Below the pieces are notes generated by a model that saw nothing but the letters and a program-made list of their open reading frames with translations, made no database searches and had not been told where the DNA came from. Of a DNA stretch of 64,000 bases, positions 50,383 to 59,212 are shown piece after piece (position 1 is the stretch's first letter; every line of letters begins with the position of its first letter). Made by a program: the position numbers and the translations under genes. Source of the DNA: Actinomadura coerulea (GTDB lineage Bacteria > Actinomycetota > Actinomycetes > Streptosporangiales > Streptosporangiaceae); NCBI RefSeq assembly GCF_014208105.1, contig NZ_JACHMQ010000001.1:6138001-6202000 (forward strand), in the 5' to 3' direction.

Positions 50383-51347
50383 TGGCAGCGCTCTCGCGCA
50401 CCGCGGGCGCCCGCCGTCCGGCGGCGGCCCTGCGGGACAACCGCGCCGCCTGGGCGTTCGGCGTGCTGATCGTGACCTGGATCGCCGCGGTTCTGTTCGC
50501 CAAGGGGTTCGACAGCGTCTCCAGCGTCCGCTACCTGGTGCAGACCGCCGCGTTCCTCGGCATCGTCGCCGTCGGCCAGACACTCGTGATCATGATGAGC
50601 GGCATCGACCTGTCGGTGTCGGGCGTCGTCGCGCTGTCGGCGGTGGTGTGCGCGCAGGTCGCGTCCGGCTCGGGCGGACCCGCGGGCGTCGCCGTCGCCC
50701 TCCTCGCGAGCCTGCTGGTCGGGCTCGCCAACGCCGCCGGGGTGACCTGGCTGCGGGTGCCGCCGATGGTGATGACGCTGGCCACCGGCACGATCGTCGC
50801 CGGCGCGCTGCTGGTCTACACCAACGGGTCGCCGAAGTCGGCGAAGGTCCCCATGCTGGCGTCCCTCGCCAACGACCGCGTCGTGGGCGTCCCGCTCGCG
50901 TTCGTCCTGTGGCTCGGCATCACCGCCGCCGCCGCGTGGCTGCTGCACGCCTCCCGCGCCGGACGGTGGGTCTTCGCGCTCGGCAACGGGGAGCGGGCGT
51001 CGCGCGCTTCCGGCGTCCCGCTCGCCCGCACCGCGTTCATTGCCTACGGGGCGTGCGCGCTGCTCGCCGGGGTGTCGGGCCTGGTGCTGCTCGGGTTCAC
51101 CTCCACCAGCTCGCTCACCATGGGCAACCCGTACCAGCTGCTGTCGATCGCGTCGGTCGTGCTCGGCGGGACGTCCATCCTCGGCGGGCGCGGGCACGTC
51201 CTCGGCACGGTCGCGGGCGCGCTGCTGCTGACGCTGCTGACCGCGCTGCTGGCCGCGTGGAACGTCTCGGAGGGCGTCCGGCAGATCGTCCTCGGCCTGC
51301 TCATCATCGCGCTGCTGCTCGCCTACGCGCGGGAACGGCGGTCCTGA
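50382..51347 (+). CDS. ribose-type ABC transporter permease 2
   Basis: A 321-residue membrane protein homologous to the preceding permease: IMMSGIDLSVSGVVALSAVV and ASRAGRWVFALGNGERASRA correspond to its signature regions. A heterodimeric channel is the usual arrangement when two such genes are adjacent. The ATG at 50382 overlaps the previous TGA, and the end overlaps the M20 gene start in the same way. The frame is open upstream but there shadows permease 1. Confidence 0.93.
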   Translation: MAALSRTAGARRPAAALRDNRAAWAFGVLIVTWIAAVLFAKGFDSVSSVRYLVQTAAFLGIVAVGQTLVIMMSGIDLSVSGVVALSAVVCAQVASGSGGPAGVAVALLASLLVGLANAAGVTWLRVPPMVMTLATGTIVAGALLVYTNGSPKSAKVPMLASLANDRVVGVPLAFVLWLGITAAAAWLLHASRAGRWVFALGNGERASRASGVPLARTAFIAYGACALLAGVSGLVLLGFTSTSSLTMGNPYQLLSIASVVLGGTSILGGRGHVLGTVAGALLLTLLTALLAAWNVSEGVRQIVLGLLIIALLLAYARERRS

Positions 51348-52486
51348 TGACGCGCTCGGGGGAGCTGCTCAAGGCGATGGTCGGCATCGCCAGCGTCAAC
51401 CCGCGCGCCGGGTCCGGTCCCGGGTTCGGGGAGGCCGCCGTCGCCGGGTACGTGCGCGGCTGGCTCGAGGCGCGCGGCGTGAAGGCGGAACTCCGGGAGG
51501 TGCTGCCGGGACGTCCCAACGTCGTCGCGACCGTGCCGGGACGCGATCCCCGCATGGTGCTGCTGGAGTCGCACCTCGACACGGTCGAGACCACCGGCAT
51601 GACCGTCGACCCGTTCGCCGGGACGGTCCGGGACGGCCGCCTGTACGGGCGCGGCGCCTGCGACGCCAAGGGGCCGCTCGCCGCGTTCATGCTCGCGGCG
51701 GCCGAGCTGGCGGCCGGCGACCCGCCGCCGTTCGGGGTCGTCCTCGCCGGGGTCGTGGACGAGGAGCACGCCTACCGGGGCGTCCTCGGCCTCATCTCCG
51801 ACCTCGGGGACGCGCCGATCGCCGGGGCCGTCGTGGGGGAGCCGACCGGGCTCGTCCCCGCCACCGCGCACAAGGGCTGCGTCCGCTACACCGTCCGCGC
51901 GCTGGGGACGGCCGGGCACAGCTCCCGGCCGGACGAGGCCGTCAACGCGGTCGCCCTCATGACCCGCGTGATCGACCACATCGGCGCGGCGGCGCCGGAC
52001 GTCCCGCCGCACCCGCTGCTCGGGACGGCGACCCGCTGCGTCACCCGGATCCGGGGCGGCGAGGGCCCGAACACCGTGCCGGGCCGCTGCGAGATCGACG
52101 TCGACCGCCGCACCCTGCCCGGCGAGGACCCCCTCGACGTGTGGCGCCGCGACCGCGCCGAGCTGGCCGCGCTCATCCCGGGCCGCGTCGAGGTGGACGA
52201 GCCGTTCACCGTCGACTACGCCCTCGACACGCCCGCCACCAGCCCGGTCCCGGCCGCTCTGGTCCGCGCCCTGGAGGCGGCGGGACGTCCCGCGACCGTC
52301 CAGGGCATGCCGTTCGGGACCGACGCCAGCAAGCTCGCCCGCGCCGGCATCCCCTCGGTCGTCTTCGGCCCCGGCTCCATCGGCGACGCCCACTCCGCCG
52401 ACGAGTCGGTCGCGCTGGCGGACGTGGATCTCGCCGCCCGCCTCGTCGCCGACACCGTCCGCTCCCTCGGCGGAGGGCGGTCATGA
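51347..52486 (+). CDS. M20-family deacylase (ArgE/DapE type)
   Basis: The 379-residue dizinc hydrolase has LLESHLDTVETTG (His-x-Asp), YGRGACDAKGPLAAFMLAAA (bridging Asp), VVDEEHAYRG (catalytic Glu and metal Glu), a dimerisation domain in the middle and GDAHSADESV (last metal His). Family members deacylate N-acetyl-ornithine, N-succinyl-DAP and other N-acyl amino acids. Here it is a second deacylase besides the amidohydrolase at 45151. It might act on a different acyl group or on an L-configured side product. It is coupled to the permease upstream and the MBL gene downstream. Confidence 0.9.
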   Translation: MTRSGELLKAMVGIASVNPRAGSGPGFGEAAVAGYVRGWLEARGVKAELREVLPGRPNVVATVPGRDPRMVLLESHLDTVETTGMTVDPFAGTVRDGRLYGRGACDAKGPLAAFMLAAAELAAGDPPPFGVVLAGVVDEEHAYRGVLGLISDLGDAPIAGAVVGEPTGLVPATAHKGCVRYTVRALGTAGHSSRPDEAVNAVALMTRVIDHIGAAAPDVPPHPLLGTATRCVTRIRGGEGPNTVPGRCEIDVDRRTLPGEDPLDVWRRDRAELAALIPGRVEVDEPFTVDYALDTPATSPVPAALVRALEAAGRPATVQGMPFGTDASKLARAGIPSVVFGPGSIGDAHSADESVALADVDLAARLVADTVRSLGGGRS

Positions 52487-53226
52487 GGCTGACGCAGCAC
52501 GTCGAGCTCGTCGGCAGCGGGGCCGCCGGGTTCGACCTCACCGACCCGCTCGACTGCCACGTCTACCTCGTGCGGGGGTCGCGGGGCGCGGCACTGGTCG
52601 ACGCGGGCGCCGGGGTGTCCGCCGGGCTGCTCGCCCGGCGGATGCTCGCGGCGGCGGGGCCGGCGGGGGAGCGGCACCTGCTGCTCACCCACGGGCACGC
52701 CGACCACGCGGGCGGCGCCGCCGGGCTCGCCCGGAGCGTGGAGGGGCTCGCCGTTCGCGCGGGGGCACCGGCGAGCGACTGGATCGCCTCGGGCGACGAG
52801 GAGAAGCTCAGCGTCGACCGCGGCAAGGCCGCCGGGGTCTACCCCGAGGGCTACGCGTTCCCGGCGTGCCCGGCGGTCCGCCCCATCGCGGACGGGGAGC
52901 GCGTCGACCTCGGCGGCGGCGTCGCCCTCCAGGCCGTCGCCACCCCCGGGCACGCCGACGGGCACACCTGCTACCTGCTCGACGCGCCCGAGGGCCGCGC
53001 GCTGTTCTCGGGGGACTGCGTCTTCACCGGCGGGCGGATCTCGCTGCAGAACCTGCACGACTCGCGCGTCCCCGACTACGCCGCGAGCCTGGAGCGGCTC
53101 GCGGGGCTGGAGGTCGACATGCTGCTGCCGGGCCACCACGAGATCTCGCTCGCCCGCGCCGGGCGGCACCTGCGCGCCGCGCGGGACGTCCTGCGCCGCG
53201 GCCTGCTCCCGGGGAGCACCACATGA
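52483..53226 (+). CDS. metallo-beta-lactamase-fold hydrolase
   Basis: The 247-residue protein has the MBL metal site LLLTHGHADHAGGAAG near 68, ATPGHADGHTCY, FSGDCVFTGG and LLPGHHE. It would hydrolyse an ester, thioester or lactone in the cytoplasm. In this operon a sugar lactone, such as the 1,5-lactone formed when an aminosugar is oxidised, would be a sensible substrate, but that is only context. It overlaps the M20 gene by 4 bases and the IclR gene by 4 bases. Confidence 0.85.
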   Translation: MRLTQHVELVGSGAAGFDLTDPLDCHVYLVRGSRGAALVDAGAGVSAGLLARRMLAAAGPAGERHLLLTHGHADHAGGAAGLARSVEGLAVRAGAPASDWIASGDEEKLSVDRGKAAGVYPEGYAFPACPAVRPIADGERVDLGGGVALQAVATPGHADGHTCYLLDAPEGRALFSGDCVFTGGRISLQNLHDSRVPDYAASLERLAGLEVDMLLPGHHEISLARAGRHLRAARDVLRRGLLPGSTT

Positions 53227-54065
53227 CGACCGACCAGGCGAAACCGAGGAACCAGTCGTCGTCGCTGCGCCGCGCGCTCGCCGTCCTCGACCACGTCCGC
53301 GACCACGCCGACGCGCGCGGGGTGTCGCTGACCCGCATCGCCGACGACCTCGGCATCAGCAAGAGCACCGTGCTGCGGCTCGCGCAGCCGCTCATCGACG
53401 GCGACCTGCTCACCCGCGACCGCGAGTCCGGCTGGTTCCGGCTCGGGCACGGCGCGCTGCGGCTCGGCCAGGCGTACCTGTCGACGCTGGACATGCGGTC
53501 GGTCGCCGCCGACCCGCTGCGCCGCCTCCAGCACCTCGTGGGGGAGACGTGCCACCTCGTCGTCTACGAGGCCCCCGACGTCGTCTACATCGACAAGGTG
53601 GAGAACGAGCACAACGTCCGGATGGCGTCCCGGGTCGGGCTGCGGATGCCCGCCTACCGGACGGCCGTCGGCAAGGCCATCCTCGCCTGGCTCGGCGAGG
53701 ACGACTTCCAGACGGTCGTCGCGGCCGGGATGCCCGCGCGCACCGAACGGACGATCACCGACCCGGTGCGGCTCGCCGCCGAGCTGGAGCGGGTACGGCT
53801 TTCCGGGTACGCCGTGGACGACCGGGAGAACGAGCCCGAGGTCCGCTGCGTCGCCGCGCCGATCTTCGACCACACCGACCGGGCCGTGGGGGCGCTCAGC
53901 GTCTCCGGGCTGACGTCCCGGATGACCCCGGCGCGGGTGCGGGAGGTCGGGCCCATGGTCGAGCGGGCGGGCCTGGAGATCTCCCGCGTGCTCGGCTCGT
54001 CCCGTCCGTCCCGCCGCCGTCCCGACAGAACGCGCCACGACCCGCACGAAGGGAACCAGCCGTGA
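53223..54065 (+). CDS. IclR-family transcriptional regulator
   Basis: The 280-residue regulator has the winged helix at 15–75 (SSSLRRALAVLDHVRDHADA, VSLTRIADDLGISKSTVLRL) and the IclR effector domain from about 90 (CHLVVYEAPDVVYIDKVENE, YRTAVGKAILAWL, VRCVAAPIFDHTDRAVGALS). Being inside the operon suggests it controls it and is itself autoregulated; the tgcaa/ttgca repeat at 45042 is the candidate site. The effector is likely the imported compound or ketodeoxygluconate. The extreme C-terminus is basic and overlaps the next gene start. Confidence 0.92.
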   Translation: MTTDQAKPRNQSSSLRRALAVLDHVRDHADARGVSLTRIADDLGISKSTVLRLAQPLIDGDLLTRDRESGWFRLGHGALRLGQAYLSTLDMRSVAADPLRRLQHLVGETCHLVVYEAPDVVYIDKVENEHNVRMASRVGLRMPAYRTAVGKAILAWLGEDDFQTVVAAGMPARTERTITDPVRLAAELERVRLSGYAVDDRENEPEVRCVAAPIFDHTDRAVGALSVSGLTSRMTPARVREVGPMVERAGLEISRVLGSSRPSRRRPDRTRHDPHEGNQP

Positions 54066-55276
54066 GCCTCACCATTCCCGGCGAGCACGTCGACTGGCGG
54101 ACCAAGGGCCTCTGGCTGCCCGGTCCGCCCGTCCCCCTGGAGGAGTTCGCCGCCGCCCGGCACCCGCTGTTCGGCGGGCCGTTCACCTGGCCGCTGATGG
54201 TGGCGCGGCGGTCGGCCCTGGACCACAACATCGCGGCGCTCGCCGCGTTCTGCCGGGAGCACGCGCTCGCGTTCGCGCCGCACGGCAAGACGTCCATGGC
54301 CCCGACGCTGTCCCAGGCCCAGCTGGACGCGGGCGCCTGGGGCATCACCGCCGCGACCGCCAACCAGGTCCTCGCCTACCGGACGTTCGGCGTCCCCCGC
54401 GTCCTGCTGGCCAACGAGCTGCTCGACCCGACCGCGCTGCGCTGGCTCGGCGGCGAGATCGACCGCGGCATGGAGTTCCTGCTGTACGCCGACTCCGCCG
54501 AGGGCGTCGCGGCGATCTCCGCGGCCGCCGGGGAGCGCCCGTTCCGGGTGCTCGTCGAGCTCGGTCACCCGAACGGCCGCACCGGCTGCCGCACCGTCGA
54601 GGAACTGGCCGCCGTCGCCCGCGCCGTCGCCGGCGCGCCCGGCACGGAACTCGCCGGCGTCGCCGGGTACGAGGGCGGGCTGCCGGACGTCGCGGCGGCG
54701 GGCGCCTACCTCGGCGCGCTGCGCGACGCGACCGTCGAGCTGTCCCCGCTTCTCCCCCGCGACGTCGTCGTCACCGCGGGCGGCAGCGCCTACTTCGACC
54801 AGGTCGCCGAGACGCTCGCGGGCGACTGGCTGCCCGGCCACGACCTCACCGTGGTGCTGCGCAGCGGCGCCTACGTCTCCCACGACGACGGCATCTACAC
54901 CGAGCGGACGCCGTTCAACCGCGTCCCCGGCTCGCTGGACGCCGCGCTGGAGATCTGGGCGCAGGTCACGTCCGTCCCCGAACCCGGCCTCGCGATCGCC
55001 GGGATGGGCAAGCGGGAGGCCCCCTACGACGCGGGCCTGCCCGTCCCGCTGCGGATCCGCAAGGCCGACGGGACGACCACCCCGGCGGACGGCTTGCGCG
55101 TCACCGACACCAACGACCACCACGCCTACGTCGCGACGGGCGGCGCCTCCGTGCGTCCGGGGGACCTGATCTGCTTCGGGATCTCCCACCCCTGCACGGC
55201 CTTCGACAAGTGGCAGGTCATCCCCGTCGTGGACGACGACCACACGGTGGTCGACCTGATCCGCACGTACTTCTGA
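54062..55276 (+). CDS. fold-III PLP enzyme: D-serine dehydratase / D-threonine aldolase family, candidate D-glucosaminate dehydratase
   Basis: The 404-residue enzyme has an alanine-racemase-type barrel with the PLP Lys in AFAPHGKTSMAP near 74, and a C-terminal beta domain with the metal pair of this family, His and Cys, in ISHPCTAFDKW near 380, preceded by NDHHAYV. Eukaryotic-type D-serine dehydratase (DSD1) and D-threonine aldolase share this layout. To my memory the Mn-dependent D-glucosaminate dehydratase of Pseudomonas is related. Next to ketodeoxygluconate kinase and KDPG aldolase, an enzyme that removes ammonia from a 2-amino-2-deoxy-aldonate to give 2-keto-3-deoxygluconate would fit best. 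The GTG start overlaps the IclR stop. Confidence 0.85.
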   Translation: MSLTIPGEHVDWRTKGLWLPGPPVPLEEFAAARHPLFGGPFTWPLMVARRSALDHNIAALAAFCREHALAFAPHGKTSMAPTLSQAQLDAGAWGITAATANQVLAYRTFGVPRVLLANELLDPTALRWLGGEIDRGMEFLLYADSAEGVAAISAAAGERPFRVLVELGHPNGRTGCRTVEELAAVARAVAGAPGTELAGVAGYEGGLPDVAAAGAYLGALRDATVELSPLLPRDVVVTAGGSAYFDQVAETLAGDWLPGHDLTVVLRSGAYVSHDDGIYTERTPFNRVPGSLDAALEIWAQVTSVPEPGLAIAGMGKREAPYDAGLPVPLRIRKADGTTTPADGLRVTDTNDHHAYVATGGASVRPGDLICFGISHPCTAFDKWQVIPVVDDDHTVVDLIRTYF

Positions 55277-55302
55277 GACGGTACCTCCGAGAAGGGAACC
55301 CC

Positions 55303-55953
55303 ATGATCCCCCGTCTGGCGCCGGGACCCGCGCTGACCGCGACCGGCGTGGTCGCGGTCGTGCGCGGCCGCCGCGCCGACCGCGTCGCCGACGTCCTGGA
55401 CGCGCTGGTCGCCGCCGGCGTCCGCTGCCTGGAGGTCACCCTCAACACCCCGGGCGCGCTGGACGGCCTGCGCGCGGCCCGCGACCGGCTGCCCGCGGAC
55501 GTCGAGATCGGCGCCGGAACGGTCCGCACCCGCGCGGAGGCGGAGGCCGCGGCGGACGCCGGCGCCTCCTTCCTCGTCGCCCCCGACACCCGCGAAGAGG
55601 TCGCCGGCGCGGCCCGCGACCGGGGCCTGCGCTACTACCCGGGCGCCCTCACCCCGAACGAGGTCGCCCGCGCCTGGGACCTCGGCGCCACCGCCGTCAA
55701 GATCTTCCCCGCGAACGCGTTCGGGCCGCGCTACCTGCGCGACCTCGCCGAGCCGTTCCGCGACGTGCGGCTGCTGCCGACGGGCGGCATCGGCCCGGAC
55801 ACCGCCGCCGGCTACATCGCGGCCGGGGCGGTCGCGGTCGGCGCCGGGGGCTCCCTCATCGGCGACGCCCTCGACGGCGGCTCCCTCACCGCCCTGGCCG
55901 ACCGGGCGCGGGCGCTGCTCGCCGCGGCGGCCCCGGGGGTGGCGGCCCGATGA
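55303..55953 (+). CDS. eda: KDPG (2-keto-3-deoxy-6-phosphogluconate) aldolase
   Basis: The 216-residue class I aldolase has the catalytic Glu in CLEVTLNTPGAL near 45, GAGTVRT, YYPGALTPNEVARA and the Schiff-base Lys in AVKIFPANAFGP near 130, then PTGGI for phosphate binding. It splits KDPG into pyruvate and glyceraldehyde 3-phosphate. The Arg often found in EVTLRT is Asn here, as in some KDPGal-type aldolases, so the sugar stereochemistry is not fixed by sequence. gaaggg lies 8 bases before the ATG. The stop overlaps the kinase start. Confidence 0.92.
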   Translation: MIPRLAPGPALTATGVVAVVRGRRADRVADVLDALVAAGVRCLEVTLNTPGALDGLRAARDRLPADVEIGAGTVRTRAEAEAAADAGASFLVAPDTREEVAGAARDRGLRYYPGALTPNEVARAWDLGATAVKIFPANAFGPRYLRDLAEPFRDVRLLPTGGIGPDTAAGYIAAGAVAVGAGGSLIGDALDGGSLTALADRARALLAAAAPGVAAR

Positions 55954-56900
55954 GCCCCGACCTCGTCACGTTCGGCGAGACCATGGCGCGGCTGGAGAAC
56001 CCCGCCGTCGGGCCGATGCGGCACGCCCGCTCCCTCGACCTCGGCATCGGCGGCGCCGAGTCGAACACGGCGATCGGGCTGGCGCGGCTCGGCGGCAGCG
56101 CGGCATGGTTCGGCCGCGTCGGCGACGACGAGTTCGGCCGGCTGATCACCACGGCGCTCGCCGGGGAGGGCGTCCGGCTCGACCACACGGTGGTGGACGG
56201 GACCGCCCCCACCGCGCTGCTGTTCAAGGAGCGCCGCTCGGGCACGCTCACCCGCGTCCAGTACTACCGGACGGGCAGCGCCGGCTCCCGGCTGCGCCCG
56301 TCCGACGTCCCGCACGACCTGATCCGGGCCGCGCGCGTCCTGCACGTCACCGGCATCACCGCCGCCATCAGCGACACCGCCCGCCAGGCCCTGGACGACG
56401 CCGTCGAGACCGCGCGGGACGCCGGCGTCCCCGTCTCCCTCGACCTCAACTACCGGTCGGCGCTGTGGACGCCCGCCGAGGCCGGGGAATGCCTGCACAC
56501 CCTGGTCAAGCGCGCCGACCTGGTGTTCGCGACCGAGCAGGAGGCCCGCCTCGTCGTGCCCGGCGACGACCCGGCCGCGCTCGCCGCCGCCCTGGCCGCG
56601 CTCGGCCCCCGCGACGTCCTCGTCAAGCGGGGCGCCGCCGGGGCGGTCGCGCTCTGCGAGGGGCGGCTGCACGTCCAGCCCGCCCACCGGGTCCCCGTCG
56701 TGGACCCGGTCGGCGCCGGGGACGCGTTCGCCGCCGGCTACCTCGCCGAGTTCGTGCGCGGCCTGCCCGTCGCCGACCGCCTGGCCACCGCCACGGCCGC
56801 GGGCGCCTACGCCGTCACCGTCCGCGGCGACTGGGAGGGCCTGCCCGGCCGCGCCGACCTGGAACTCTTGAAGACCGCGGAGAACGACGTCACCCGATAA
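55950..56900 (+). CDS. PfkB-family sugar kinase, probable 2-keto-3-deoxygluconate kinase
   Basis: The 316-residue ribokinase-fold enzyme has GIGGAESNTAIGLARLGG near 30, the PfkB signature DPVGAGDAFAAGYL near 252 with its catalytic Asp, and LVKRGAAGAVAL before it. Its position directly after KDPG aldolase, with overlapping stop and start codons, argues strongly for ketodeoxygluconate as substrate, giving the aldolase its phosphorylated substrate. Sugar-binding loop residues are compatible with KdgK-type proteins but not decisive. Confidence 0.88.
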   Translation: MSPDLVTFGETMARLENPAVGPMRHARSLDLGIGGAESNTAIGLARLGGSAAWFGRVGDDEFGRLITTALAGEGVRLDHTVVDGTAPTALLFKERRSGTLTRVQYYRTGSAGSRLRPSDVPHDLIRAARVLHVTGITAAISDTARQALDDAVETARDAGVPVSLDLNYRSALWTPAEAGECLHTLVKRADLVFATEQEARLVVPGDDPAALAAALAALGPRDVLVKRGAAGAVALCEGRLHVQPAHRVPVVDPVGAGDAFAAGYLAEFVRGLPVADRLATATAAGAYAVTVRGDWEGLPGRADLELLKTAENDVTR

Positions 56901-56910
56901 GGAGACAGAT

Positions 56911-57294
56911 ATGAGCAAGCGCGAGATTCGCAGCGCGGACTCGGCCCCGCCCGTCGGCACCTACTCGCAGGGGCTCGTGGTCGGCGACTTCGTGTACACG
57001 TCCGGGATGGGGCCGCTCGACCCGAAGACCGGCGAGATCGTCGGCACGGACGTCGCCACGCAGACCCGGCAGACCCTCGCCAACCTGGCCGCGATCCTGG
57101 CCGAGCACGGCCTCGGCCTGGACGACGTGGTGAAGTCGACCGTCCACCTCCAGGACCTCCACCGCGACTTCGCCGCCTACGACGAGGTCTACCGGGAGCA
57201 CTTCAGCAAGCCCTACCCGGTGCGCACCACCGTGGGCTCGCAGCTGATGAACATCCTCGTCGAGATCGACTTCGTCGCCTACAAGAAGAGCTGA
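56911..57294 (+). CDS. ridA: RidA-family enamine/imine deaminase
   Basis: The 127-residue protein of the YjgF/YER057c/UK114 family has PPVGTYSQGLVVGDFVYTSG at the N-terminus, the helix ATQTRQTLANLAAILAEHGL, and the carboxylate-binding Arg in YPVRTTVGSQ near 108. RidA hydrolyses the reactive enamines and imines that PLP dehydratases release. It therefore fits with the dehydratase at 54062 as the second half of a deamination. aaggag lies 8 bases before the ATG. It is coupled to the next gene by TGATG. Confidence 0.93.
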   Translation: MSKREIRSADSAPPVGTYSQGLVVGDFVYTSGMGPLDPKTGEIVGTDVATQTRQTLANLAAILAEHGLGLDDVVKSTVHLQDLHRDFAAYDEVYREHFSKPYPVRTTVGSQLMNILVEIDFVAYKKS

Positions 57295-58451
57295 TGGACT
57301 CGTCCCTCTTCACCATGGTGGAGGATCTGCGCGGCGCCGACGCCGCGCGGATCCTCTCCCACGGCGCCTCCTCCATCACGATCGGCGCCGCGTACCACCG
57401 CGCCCGTGACGTGACACCGCACGGCGCAACGCGCGTGACGTTCCGCCACGACGGCGTCCATTTCCCCTTGGGCGACGTCTTCGACGGGCTTCGGCTGGTG
57501 CCCCCGGTGCAGAGGGGCGCCGACCAAGAGCCCATACGGGCGCTCAGGGCCGAGACCCGCGCCCTTGGTGTCGCGCTGCACGGCTGGGGCGTTTTCCTGC
57601 ACAACACCACGCTCGGCCTGGCCTTCCCGGACGTCACACAAGAGAGCTGTTTCGGTGACCGTGCCGCGCCCGCCGACCTATGCCCGTCCCACCCGGACGT
57701 CCGCGCATATGCCATCGCGTTGGGCCGCGCCATCGCCCGCCAAGGCGTGGACTCCGTCGTCGCGGAATCCCTCCACTTCGGGACGTTCGGCCACGGCTAC
57801 CACCACGAACGCTCTTTCGTCGAACTCGGCTCTGCCGCCGAGTTCGCCTTGGGCCTGTGCTTCTGCCGGCATTGCCTGGCCTTTCTCCCGGACGCCGAGA
57901 AGGCCCGCGACGCCGCGGCCCGCTTGGCCGGGGACGTCCTGGACGGTGGCCCGCCCGCCTCCGACATCCCTGAGGTCCTCACCGAGTACGCCCGCGCCCG
58001 CTCGCCGATCGTCACGTCCCTGGCCGCCGAGGTCGCCGCGGCCGTCGCCGCCGAGGGCTCGCAGCTGGCGTTCCTCGACCTCACCGGCGCCGTCCTCGGC
58101 TACGCGGACGGACGTCCCACCGGCGCCCCGGCCGCCGCGTCCGCCTGGCGGATCGGCGTCGACCCCGCCGCGCTCGGCTCGGCCGTCCCGTCCTACGCCA
58201 TCCTCTGCTACGCCCACGACACCGCCCGCGTGGCCGAGGACGTGGCCGCCTACCGGGCCGTGCTGGGCCCGGACACCACGCTCCGCGCCGTCCTGCGCCC
58301 CGGCCGTCCCGACACGGCCTCGGCCGACCACCTGGCCGCCAAGGCCGCCGCCGCCCGCGCCTCCGGCGCCGACACGACCGACTACTACGCCTACGGCCTG
58401 ACCCCGCTGCCCGTCCTCGACCGCATCCCCGACGCCGCGTCGCGGGGCTGA
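57294..58451 (+). CDS. uncharacterised TIM-barrel-like protein ending the operon
   Basis: A 385-residue soluble protein that I cannot assign firmly. Features are ITIGAAYHRARDVTPHG near 25, LHGWGVFLHNTTLGLAFPDV near 98, PADLCPSHPDVRAYAIALGR, the segment VVAESLHFGTFGHGYHHERS near 165 with one Glu and several His, and CFCRHCL near 200. Repeated beta-alpha units and the carboxylates at strand ends look like a glycoside-hydrolase-type barrel, and CFCxxC occurs in some such families. It may cleave the oligomer that supplies the operon, or act as an isomerase. The ATG overlaps the RidA stop, so it belongs to the same transcript. Confidence 0.6.
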   Translation: MDSSLFTMVEDLRGADAARILSHGASSITIGAAYHRARDVTPHGATRVTFRHDGVHFPLGDVFDGLRLVPPVQRGADQEPIRALRAETRALGVALHGWGVFLHNTTLGLAFPDVTQESCFGDRAAPADLCPSHPDVRAYAIALGRAIARQGVDSVVAESLHFGTFGHGYHHERSFVELGSAAEFALGLCFCRHCLAFLPDAEKARDAAARLAGDVLDGGPPASDIPEVLTEYARARSPIVTSLAAEVAAAVAAEGSQLAFLDLTGAVLGYADGRPTGAPAAASAWRIGVDPAALGSAVPSYAILCYAHDTARVAEDVAAYRAVLGPDTTLRAVLRPGRPDTASADHLAAKAAAARASGADTTDYYAYGLTPLPVLDRIPDAASRG

Positions 58452-58525
58452 CTGCGCCACCGCGGGCTCGCCTGCGGCGGGGCCCGTGCGCGTGCGGCCG
58501 GCCGCACCCGGGGCCCGTCGACGTC

Positions 58526-58565
58526 CCTCCGGAGCGCGTTGCCGAAGACGCTCACGCTCCGGAGG
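58526..58565 (+). terminator. terminator of the 13-gene operon
   Basis: The 11-bp perfect stem cctccggagcg (58526–58536) with cgctccggagg (58555–58565). A shorter tgcggccggccgca palindrome (58496–58506 region) precedes it. Confidence 0.75.
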
Positions 58566-58612
58566 CAGCGACGGGAGGGGGCAGATTGGCGGGGGTGCTT
58601 GCAGACGCTTCC

Positions 58613-59077
58613 TCAGCAGTTGTACCGAACGAATGGGTCGACCTTGAAGCCGGTGTTCAGCACTCTGATCTCGGGTGTGGCCAGGCTGTAGCCCCAAGGC
58701 ACATGCCCCTCGAATTTGTTGTCCGTCGCACCCAGCCCGTACCACTTCAGCTCGCTGCCCTCCCATCCCTTGACCTGAACGGCGATGGAGGTGGCCTTGC
58801 CTGCGTTCGCGACGAATCCCTTGTAGTGCTGCCTGTACCCGGGATGTCCCGCGACGGCTGTGTTGGCCCTGATGTGGATCCAGCCCGCCCCGAGGGGGAC
58901 CGACCCCTCTCCATGGCAGGCCTCCCTTGCTGTGGCCGCAGATTTCGCCGGGGCCCCGACCGAGGCTGACGACGCGGCTCGTGCGCTCGAAGCCGTTCCC
59001 TCGGTGAGACCGCCCGCCGCGATCACGAGTGCGGAGATCATGATCGCCGCTCGCCGGCTCTTCCCCGTCAGACGCAT
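58613..59077 (-). CDS. small secreted protein of unknown function
   Basis: A 154-residue protein with a basic n-region (MRLTGKSRRAAIMISALVIA) and signal peptide, an Ala/Ser-rich stretch to about 45, and a mature domain of about 100 residues with two cysteines (EACHGEG and the terminal RYNC) that could close a disulfide. Aromatic residues and GYRQHYKGFVANAGKATSIA suggest a compact beta fold. The ATG at 59077 follows gaaggga at reasonable distance; an extension to 59146 would bury the signal peptide. No family recognised. Confidence 0.7.
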   Translation of the reverse strand: MRLTGKSRRAAIMISALVIAAGGLTEGTASSARAASSASVGAPAKSAATAREACHGEGSVPLGAGWIHIRANTAVAGHPGYRQHYKGFVANAGKATSIAVQVKGWEGSELKWYGLGATDNKFEGHVPWGYSLATPEIRVLNTGFKVDPFVRYNC

Positions 59078-59212
59078 CTCAGTTCCCTTCGCTACGGCCA
59101 GCGCCCCTATGCCCGGACGCGTGGGTCTTCCCATGTGAGGCGGCATTCCGCCTGGACATGTCCACGCTCCCCCTCTGCGCTGTCAGCCCGGTCACTTCCC
59201 GGTCACGCCACC

